A DNA stretch of 30,356 nucleotides, taken from an uncultured Oscillibacter sp. GTDB lineage: Bacteria; Bacillota; Clostridia; Oscillospirales; Oscillospiraceae. The stretch's first letter is position 1; each line of letters starts with the position of its first letter. The notes beneath the pieces are model-generated. The model searched no databases and was not told the origin of the DNA. It saw only the letters and a list, made by a program, of their open reading frames with translations. The stretch is from positions 1 through 30,356 of the forward strand of contig CAJUDV010000030.1 in the NCBI GenBank assembly GCA_910585385.1, given 5' to 3'. This document shows, one piece after another, positions 1 through 5,610 of the stretch. Both the position numbers and the translations under genes were made by a program.

Positions 1-2
1 AC

Positions 3-416
3 CTGGACGGCGGCTACGGCATGGACTGCGCCCAGGACACCGCCGCCCGGATGGATAAGGCGGTCAAAGTGATTCTGGACGAGGCGTACAAGACCGCCGT
101 GGAGGTCATCCGGGAAAACCGGGAGGACATGGACAAGGTGGTGGCGTACCTTTTAGAGAAGGAGACCATCACCGGCGGCGAGATGGTGGCCATTATCGAG
201 GGCCGGGATCCGGAGCTGGTGGAGAGTCCCTACGCCTCCACCGGGCCCGCTCTGGAGGACGGCTTCCGCCCCTCTGTGCCGGAGGGGATTGAGCCGGCCG
301 CCAAAAAGGTCCACATGATCTCCCAGAAGATCGAGGCTCCGCAGGAGCCGCCCGCCCCGGAGGCGGAGCCCTCGGAGAAGGACGGACCGGAGAAATCCGG
401 AGGAGAGACGGAGTGA
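3..416 (+). CDS. ftsH: ATP-dependent zinc metalloprotease FtsH, C-terminal fragment
   Basis: Membrane-anchored AAA+ protease that degrades misfolded membrane proteins and some regulators. Only the last 137 codons are in the window; the reading frame is open from base 3 and the 5' part lies outside. The visible part matches the end of the M41 peptidase helical domain: a segment of the type MDKAVKVILDEAYKTAVEVI, then ENREDMDKVVAYLLEKETI and GGEMVAIIEGRD, which is the family's usual closing helix pair before the last loop. After it comes a tail of about 65 residues rich in Pro, Glu and Lys, probably disordered and variable, as in many FtsH proteins. The AAA+ module and the HEXXH zinc site are not visible, so the call rests on this C-terminal signature. 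The gene ends just before the hairpin element that starts at 445. Confidence 0.85.
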   Translation: MDGGYGMDCAQDTAARMDKAVKVILDEAYKTAVEVIRENREDMDKVVAYLLEKETITGGEMVAIIEGRDPELVESPYASTGPALEDGFRPSVPEGIEPAAKKVHMISQKIEAPQEPPAPEAEPSEKDGPEKSGGETE

Positions 417-444
417 CCCCGGGCTGTTGATAGAGGAACAGAGA

Positions 445-692
445 GAGACGCGCCGTGAGGCGCGTCTCAGACTGTCAAAAGAGCTCTCCGCCGGAGGTTC
501 GCGCCGGCAGGCGCGAAATAAAGTGGAATCGTTTTTCCCGCGGCGTGTACGTGGGAAAACACTTTGTGCGGAGCGAGCGTCGGATTGTGCGCCACAGGCG
601 CGCAGCCGAGGCGCAGAGCGAAGCGGTCCCCTCTCAAAAAAGCGGCGCAGCAACTTTTTTGACACGCAGAGACGCGCCGTGAGGCGCGTCTC
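445..692. repeat. 248-bp intergenic element with hairpin-bearing inverted ends (MITE-like)
   Basis: This fills most of the 368-bp gap between ftsH and the next gene. Each end is itself a perfect hairpin with arms GAGACGCGCC and GGCGCGTCTC and a GTGA loop (445-468 and 669-692). Immediately inside both ends, in opposite orientation, comes TGTCAAAA followed closely by AG. Together these make imperfect terminal inverted repeats of about 39 bp. The interior has more small palindromes: TTCGCGCC/GGCGCGAA near 500-520, TGTGCGCC/GGCGCGCA near 585-603, and AAAAAAG/CTTTTTT near 638-660. No credible protein is encoded. It could be a non-autonomous mobile repeat or a two-hairpin transcription boundary for ftsH. 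No clear target-site duplication is seen. Confidence 0.5.
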
Positions 693-723
693 GTTTTCTC
701 TGATTTGGGGGACAATAAAAATA

Positions 724-752
724 ATGACAAATGGTAGTTTCTGTGGTAAAAT
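724..752 (+). promoter_or_regulatory. Sigma-A type promoter of the PAS hybrid kinase gene
   Basis: ATGACA at 724-729 and TAAAAT at 747-752 are separated by exactly 17 bp, each one base away from the housekeeping consensus. It lies 32 bp upstream of the ATG at 785 and just outside the hairpin element. A GGGAGGG ribosome binding site follows at about 774-780. Confidence 0.6.
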
Positions 753-784
753 CGAAAGTGCGAATTTGAGACTGGGAGGGCGCT

Positions 785-3001
785 ATGGGAGAGCGGAGCC
801 GGGACAATCATCTGATGAGCCATATCGTGGAGCTGCTGAGCGCCCTTGAGACCAGCCGGCTGGACGCGGGCCGGCTGCTGAGCGGGGACGGAGAGGCGCT
901 TTTGCAGACCCTGCCGCAGAACCCAGGGTTCCAGGCGGCTTTGGAGAATCTCCGGTTTATGGAGGAGATGCCTGGCGGCGTGCTGATCTACTACGCCGAC
1001 GACGGCGAGGAGATCATCTACGCCAACCGCGCTCTGCTGAGGATTTTTCAGTGTGGCTCCATGGAGGAGTTCCGGACGCTGACGGGGAACTCCTTCCGGG
1101 GAATCGTGTGCCCTGAGGATCTGGACGAGGTGGAGCGGAGCATCCGGGAGCAGGTGGCCAGGAGCAAGTATGACCTGGACTATGTGGAGTACCGGGTGCG
1201 CCGGAGGGATGGACAGATCCGGTGGATCGAGGACTACGGCCACTTTGTCCGGGGCGGCTCCGGCCGGGACATCTTCTATGTGTTTTTAAGCGACGCCACA
1301 GGAAAGCGGAACCGGCGGATCATTGAGCGGACGCTTCTGCTCAGCGAGAAGCGGGAGAGGGAGCGTCAGCTTGCGCTCCTGACCGAGGAGTACGACAAGG
1401 AGCGGTCCCAGCTGAACCAGGAGTACCTGCGGCGGCTGAAAGTGATCGAGGGGCTCAGCGCGAATTACGAGACGATTCTCTACGGAGAGCTGGACTGCGA
1501 CCAGATCCGGCCCTACCGCCTCAGCAGCCGGACCAGCCGGATGTTTGGGGAGGACCGGGGGCTCCGGTCCTTCAGCGGCTATCTGGCGGACTATGTGAGC
1601 ATCTGGGTTCACCCGGAGGAGCGGGAGACTGTGGGGGCGGCGCTCAACGTGGAGGCCATCCGCAGAAAGCTGCTGACGGACGGGAGCTTCTATGTGAATT
1701 ACCGGGTGGTGGAGGACGGCGAGGAGAAGTATCTCCAGCTTCAGCTGGTGGATGTGGGCAGCGAGCGGCGGGCCTCCCAGCTTGTCATGGGTTCCCGGCG
1801 GATGGATGAGGAGATCCACCACGAGATGGAGCAGAAGCAGCTGCTGGCGGAGGCCCTGGAAAAGGCGAACCAGGCGATAGCGGCCAAGGACACCTTCCTC
1901 TCCAACATGTCCCACGATATGCGCACGCCCATGAACGCCATCTTTGGCTTCGCGGCCCTGGCGAGGAAACATCTGCGGGAGCCGGATGCGGCCCGGAGCT
2001 ACATCGGCCGGATGGAGTCCTCCGCCCGGCAGCTGATGGGTATGATCGAGCGGGTGCTGGAGATCTCCGCGGCGGTGTCCGGGGACTCCCACACCCAGGA
2101 GGAGGCCTGCGACCTCTGCGCCATTGTACGGGAGGTCTATGACTTCATGATCCCCCAGGCGGTGGAAAAGAAGATCGAGTTTACGCTGAACTGTTCCGGC
2201 GTGGTCCACAGCGGCATCTACGGCGACAAGGAGAAGCTGCGGCAGCTGGTGATGTATCTCACCAACAACGCCGTGACCTACACAAAACCCGGCGGCAAGG
2301 TGCGGGTGACGGTCACGGAGCAGGAGCTGATGCCGGGGCAGTACGCGCTTTACCAGCTGGAGGTGGCGGATACCGGCATCGGCATCAGCCCGGAGTTTTT
2401 GGCGAGGATCTTCGAGCCCTTCTCCAGGGAAAAGGACACTACCCACAGCGGCGTCCACGGCATCGGGCTGGGAATGTCCATCGCCAAGAGCATTGTGGAG
2501 AGAATGGGCGGGACCATTGATGTGCGCAGTGAGGTGGACCAAGGCAGTACCTTTACCGCTGCCCTGGATTTCCGCATTCAGCCGGAGCAGGCCCATCCCG
2601 CCGGGAAGGGGGGAGAGGCCGGCCGCTCCAGGAGCATTCTGCTGGTGGAGGACAATGAGATCAACCGAGAGATTGCCGTAGAGCTTCTCCAGGAGCTGGG
2701 GTATGTCATTGATACGGCGCCGGACGGCAGCGTGGCGGTGGAAAAGATGCGGCAGGCCCGGCCCGGGGACTACGACGCGATTCTCATGGACATTCAGATG
2801 CCGGTGATGAACGGCTGGGAGGCGGCCAGAGCGATCCGCGGGCTTTCGAATCCGGCCCTGGCGAAGATCCCGATCATCGCCCTGTCGGCCAATGTGTTTG
2901 AGAGCGACCTGCGCAAGTCCGCCGAGAGCGGGATGAACGCCCATCTGGCAAAGCCCATGGACGTAGTGGAAGTACAGAAGACCATTGAGGAGTTTTTGTA
3001 A
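785..3001 (+). CDS. Soluble PAS-domain hybrid sensor histidine kinase with C-terminal receiver
   Basis: A 738-residue signalling kinase that should autophosphorylate on His and pass phosphate to its own receiver. Order of parts: a PAS/PAC-like sensor (about 57-175, ending in a DGQIRWIEDYG-type strand), a coiled-coil linker (180-220), a second weakly PAS-like region (about 225-335), a HisKA dimerisation helix with SNMSHDMRTPMNAI (phosphoacceptor His377), an HATPase domain (about 478-597) with an N box in LTNNAVTYT and G boxes DTGIGIS and GIGLGMSI, and a receiver (about 617-738) starting LLVEDNEIN with phospho-acceptor Asp669 in LMDIQMP and Lys in AKP near the end. No transmembrane segment is evident, so it is probably cytoplasmic. 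GGGAGGG precedes the ATG. It stands alone with its own promoter and hairpin, so its partner is unknown; the nearby free Hpt protein (8204-8566) could accept its phosphate, which is inference. Confidence 0.9.
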   Translation: MGERSRDNHLMSHIVELLSALETSRLDAGRLLSGDGEALLQTLPQNPGFQAALENLRFMEEMPGGVLIYYADDGEEIIYANRALLRIFQCGSMEEFRTLTGNSFRGIVCPEDLDEVERSIREQVARSKYDLDYVEYRVRRRDGQIRWIEDYGHFVRGGSGRDIFYVFLSDATGKRNRRIIERTLLLSEKRERERQLALLTEEYDKERSQLNQEYLRRLKVIEGLSANYETILYGELDCDQIRPYRLSSRTSRMFGEDRGLRSFSGYLADYVSIWVHPEERETVGAALNVEAIRRKLLTDGSFYVNYRVVEDGEEKYLQLQLVDVGSERRASQLVMGSRRMDEEIHHEMEQKQLLAEALEKANQAIAAKDTFLSNMSHDMRTPMNAIFGFAALARKHLREPDAARSYIGRMESSARQLMGMIERVLEISAAVSGDSHTQEEACDLCAIVREVYDFMIPQAVEKKIEFTLNCSGVVHSGIYGDKEKLRQLVMYLTNNAVTYTKPGGKVRVTVTEQELMPGQYALYQLEVADTGIGISPEFLARIFEPFSREKDTTHSGVHGIGLGMSIAKSIVERMGGTIDVRSEVDQGSTFTAALDFRIQPEQAHPAGKGGEAGRSRSILLVEDNEINREIAVELLQELGYVIDTAPDGSVAVEKMRQARPGDYDAILMDIQMPVMNGWEAARAIRGLSNPALAKIPIIALSANVFESDLRKSAESGMNAHLAKPMDVVEVQKTIEEFL

Positions 3002-3002
3002 A

Positions 3003-3036
3003 AGACAGGCGGCCCCGATTCTGGGGCCGCCTGTCT
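3003..3036 (+). terminator. Strong hairpin after the PAS hybrid kinase
   Basis: A perfect 14-bp stem (AGACAGGCGGCCCC and GGGGCCGCCTGTCT) with a six-base loop begins one base after the stop codon. There is no T-run behind it, so it may end transcription inefficiently or act mainly as a 3' end stabiliser. Confidence 0.5.
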
Positions 3037-3242
3037 CTGCCTGCGGAAGGTCCCGGCTCCTCTGAGGGCGGGCGGAGTACGTGCCCGGCCTGTGAGGCAG
3101 AATGGGGGCGGCGCAGGACTTTAAAAATTCGGCTGAAGTGTTTTGATAATAATTTTCCCGGTAGGTTCCCTGTTTCGTGCAACTTTTGCTCCGCCGCCGC
3201 ATATACTGGCAGGAAGCGCAAATTGCAAAGGAGGATATAATC

Positions 3243-3323
3243 ATGCGGATTTTTGCGGACAACATCCCGGGAGACGTGGATGATCTGATCTTTCAGGACT
3301 GCTGGCTGGTCAGCGACCGGTGA
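3243..3323 (+). CDS. Possible 26-residue small protein
   Basis: A short reading frame starts with ATG behind an excellent ribosome binding site (AAAGGAGG at about 3227-3234, 8 nt before the start). Its predicted protein is acidic and begins MRIFADNIPGDVDDL, ending in a Cys-Trp containing segment. The stop codon runs straight into a strong hairpin at 3325-3349, the arrangement of a very short monocistronic gene. A possible -10 (TATACT, 3202-3207) lies upstream with only a poor -35. I recognise no family. It could instead be a leader peptide or chance; the ribosome binding site and terminator are the main support. The 3037-3200 stretch upstream shows nothing else I can assign. Confidence 0.4.
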   Translation: MRIFADNIPGDVDDLIFQDCWLVSDR

Positions 3324-3349
3324 AAAAGACGCCTCAAAGAGGCGTCTTT
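3323..3349 (-). terminator. Bidirectional terminator between the small ORF and mnmA
   Basis: An 11-bp perfect stem (AAAGACGCCTC and GAGGCGTCTTT) with a three-base loop lies between two convergent genes. Read on the minus strand it is followed by a TTTTT run, so it best serves mnmA; on the plus strand it is followed by a weaker T-rich stretch and can also close the small ORF. It touches the last base of the mnmA stop codon. Confidence 0.75.
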
Positions 3350-4407
3350 CATTTTAGAATGATGCCGCCGCCTACCACCGACCTGCCGTCGTATAAGACC
3401 ACGGCCTGACCCGGCGTCACAGCCCGCTGGGGCTCCTGAAAGACCACCCGGATACGGCCCTCCGGCAGAGGCTCTGCCAGGGCGGCGGCCTCCCGCTGGC
3501 TGTGCCGGGTTTTGGCGGTAACGGCCATGGGCCCGTTCAGGGAGGGAATGGAGATCCAGTTCATCTCTTCCGCCGTCAGGTCCCGGGTGTACAGCGCGCT
3601 GTCGGGCCCCAGGGTCACGGTATTGCCGGCGGCGTTTTTCTCCAGCACGTACAGCGGCGCCTCCGCGCTGACCCCCAGACCCTTTCGCTGGCCTGTGGTG
3701 TAGCAGGGCAGCCCTCTATGGCGGCCCAGAACGCGGCCGTCCCGGTCCACAAAGTCGCCGGGGATCAGCTCCACACCGCCGTGGCGGCGCAGGAAAGCCG
3801 TATAGTCTCCCTCCGGGATAAAGCAGATGTCCTGGCTGTCCGCCCGCTGGGCGTTGGCCAGGCCCGCCTCCGCCGCCAGGGCCCGCAGAGCGGTTTTTTC
3901 ATACTGCCCCGCGGGCAGCAGCAGATGGGAGAGCTGATGTTGGGTAAGCTGATAGAGAAAGTAGCTCTGGTCCTTTCGCGGGTCCGCTGCCCGCAGGAGC
4001 CGCCAGCGGCCGGAGGCGTTGTCAAAGGAGACGTTGGCGTAATGCCCGGTGGCCAGGGCGTCGGCCCCCTGGGCCAGCGCCCAGTCCAGCATGGCGCCGA
4101 ATTTAATGGCCCGGTTACAGTAGAGACAGGGGTTGGGCGTGCGGCCCCGGACGTATTCGGAGACAAAGCGGTCTATGACCTCTGTCTGAAACAGCTCCCT
4201 GAGATCCAAAACCGTGTGGGCGACGCCAAGCGTACGGGCGGCGGCCCGGGCGGCCTCAATCTCCATGTCCTGGGCGTCGGAACAGTTTGGCCGCAGGCGC
4301 AGAGTGACGCCGAAGACCTCATATCCCTGCCGCAGCAGCAAAAGAGCGGCACTGGTGCTGTCAACACCGCCGCTCATGGCCACACAGACGCGCTGAAAGG
4401 CGACCAT
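3349..4407 (-). CDS. mnmA: tRNA-specific 2-thiouridylase MnmA
   Basis: Installs the 2-thio group on wobble uridine 34 of tRNAs for Lys, Glu and Gln, using ATP to adenylate the base and a persulfide sulfur donor. The 352-residue length fits the family. Visible signatures: the PP-loop SGGVDS at residues 12-17, TPNPCLYCN with Cys97 in the position of the catalytic nucleophile, ATGHYA near 119-124, KDQSYFLY near 145-152, and DSQDICFI with the second catalytic cysteine at 195, followed by the central and C-terminal beta domains ending GGGIILK. The ATG has AGGAGGA 8-9 nt upstream. The gene appears to be transcribed alone; its leader contains a GGGGCTG/CAGCCCC hairpin (4436-4456). It is a housekeeping gene with no evident link to its signalling neighbours. 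Confidence 0.95.
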   Translation of the reverse strand: MVAFQRVCVAMSGGVDSTSAALLLLRQGYEVFGVTLRLRPNCSDAQDMEIEAARAAARTLGVAHTVLDLRELFQTEVIDRFVSEYVRGRTPNPCLYCNRAIKFGAMLDWALAQGADALATGHYANVSFDNASGRWRLLRAADPRKDQSYFLYQLTQHQLSHLLLPAGQYEKTALRALAAEAGLANAQRADSQDICFIPEGDYTAFLRRHGGVELIPGDFVDRDGRVLGRHRGLPCYTTGQRKGLGVSAEAPLYVLEKNAAGNTVTLGPDSALYTRDLTAEEMNWISIPSLNGPMAVTAKTRHSQREAAALAEPLPEGRIRVVFQEPQRAVTPGQAVVLYDGRSVVGGGIILK

Positions 4408-4486
4408 AGGGAATCCTCCTCATTTCAATGTTCTGGGGGCTGTGCACATCAGCCCCGGAGCCTGTTTTAAAAGAGACTCTGGGGAC

Positions 4487-4515
4487 ATTGTAGCCTATGG
4501 AGCGGAAAAAGAAAA
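4487..4515 (-). promoter_or_regulatory. Possible mnmA promoter
   Basis: On the minus strand TACAAT (4487-4492) is a good -10 element 80 nt before the mnmA start. The matching -35 position is a T-rich tract without a clear TTGACA, and it overlaps the T-run of the terminator of the upstream gene. Assignment is tentative. Confidence 0.25.
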
Positions 4516-4553
4516 GAAAAACATTCCGGTTCCGGGGAGACGGAGCCGGAATG
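4511..4553 (-). terminator. Rho-independent terminator of the small kinase-like gene
   Basis: On the minus strand the 12-bp stem CATTCCGGCTCC/GGAACCGGAATG (one G-U pair, arms 4542-4553 and 4522-4533) is followed by TTTTTCTTTTC. It separates the kinase-like gene from mnmA. Confidence 0.8.
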
Positions 4554-4584
4554 CTTGGCCGTGCTGAGCGGTGGGATGCTCGGG

Positions 4585-5391
4585 CTATCCCTGGCTGCGG
4601 ATGAGAAAGGCCTGGACAGGCAGAGCGTCCGCCAGAGCCAGCAGGGTGCGGTTGAAGCCGCCGGAGTAGTCAAAGGGAATGTCGGACACGCTTCCATCCA
4701 CCTGCCGGTCCGGCAGGGAGAGCGTGAAACGGCTGCCCTTGTCCGCCTGGGATTCCGCCATCAGAATACCGCCGTGGCGCTCCGCGATCCGGCGGCACAG
4801 AGACAGGCCCAGTCCCAGGCCGTGAGGGGTGGAGTCCTGGCGCTCTATGTGGAGATAGCCGTCAAACAGCGCGGCCAGCTGCTCCGGCGGAATGCCCTGG
4901 CCGGTGTCTGTGACAGAGAGAAGCAGCCGCTTGCCCTGCGCCCGCAGCTCCACAGTGACGGCGCCGCCGGGGGGAGTGAACTTAAAGGCGTTGGAGAGAA
5001 GGTGGAACAGAAGCTGCTCCAGCAGCTGGGGCTCCACCGCGCAGATACGGCGGGAAAAGGGGCAGGAGAACCGCAATTCCAGATCCAGGGATTGGGCCAG
5101 GCCGCCGGCCCGGCTGCAGATGTCCTCCACGAGCTCCACAAGGTCCCGGTTTTGGAGGGCGAGAGGGGCGTCCTCCGGGAGAGCCGCGGTGGATAGAAGG
5201 TTAACCAGCCGCAGTAGCCGGTAGTAGCTCTGGTCCATGGCGGCGGCCCTGCGGTCCAGGTCGGGGTCACGTTCCCGGGCCTCGGGGGGAGTCACCTGCA
5301 AAGCCGCCAGATGCAGGGTGCTGAGAGCGTTTCGAATCTGGGCGGCGATGGCGGGAAACAGGGCCTCGGGGGGTGTTTGATGCTGTTCCAT
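4585..5391 (-). CDS. Histidine-kinase-like ATPase lacking the canonical phosphoacceptor histidine
   Basis: A 268-residue soluble protein with a short dimerisation-type helical region (about 10-75) and an intact HATPase domain (about 110-230). The ATP-binding boxes are present: an N box in LLFHLLSNAFKFT, the G1 box DTGQGIP, and a G2 box HGLGLGLSLC. In the helix where HisKA proteins have S-H-E-I/L-R-N/T-P-L, this protein reads A-A-Q-I-R-N-A-L-S, so the usual His is Ala17. A nearby His27 is not in the standard place. There is no sensor, membrane segment or receiver. A tail of about 35 residues follows the ATPase and includes SDIPFDYSGGFNRTL, of unknown role. It may be a pseudokinase, a regulator of another kinase, or a kinase for a partner protein. 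The start is supported by AAAGGAGC upstream. Confidence 0.8.
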   Translation of the reverse strand: MEQHQTPPEALFPAIAAQIRNALSTLHLAALQVTPPEARERDPDLDRRAAAMDQSYYRLLRLVNLLSTAALPEDAPLALQNRDLVELVEDICSRAGGLAQSLDLELRFSCPFSRRICAVEPQLLEQLLFHLLSNAFKFTPPGGAVTVELRAQGKRLLLSVTDTGQGIPPEQLAALFDGYLHIERQDSTPHGLGLGLSLCRRIAERHGGILMAESQADKGSRFTLSLPDRQVDGSVSDIPFDYSGGFNRTLLALADALPVQAFLIRSQG

Positions 5392-5494
5392 GGCAGGCTC
5401 CTTTCAGACGGCTGGGGCGGGGTCCGGGCATTGGCAGTAGCATTTGCCGGGGACGGGATGAAAAACCATGGAAAACACTGCCTGCGGCCATAAC

Positions 5495-5523
5495 AGCATA
5501 GCAAAATGGGCAGATAAACACAA
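5495..5523 (-). promoter_or_regulatory. Possible promoter of the kinase-like gene, with nearby 0A-box-like site
   Basis: On the minus strand TTGTGT (5518-5523) and TATGCT (5495-5500) are 17 bp apart, a moderate housekeeping match about 104 bp before the start at 5391. Just upstream on the plus strand lie TGTCGAA (5530-5536), identical to the Spo0A-box core, and a near copy TGTCAAA (5550-5556). The rest of the 5392-5567 gap shows nothing assignable. Confidence 0.3.
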
Positions 5524-5568
5524 GGTTTTTGTCGAATTTTATCGAAATTTGTCAAATGGAGCAGAGCG

Positions 5569-5598
5569 AAAAAGGGCAGCGGGGAAAACCCGCCGCCC
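5569..5598 (-). terminator. Rho-independent terminator of the phosphorelay operon
   Basis: On the minus strand GGGCGGCGGG (5589-5598) pairs with CCCGCTGCCC (5574-5583, one G-U pair) and is followed by TTTTT. It lies 12 bp past the stop of the membrane hybrid kinase and closes the three-gene block. Confidence 0.8.
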
Positions 5599-5610
5599 CT
5601 CTGGGCAGCC

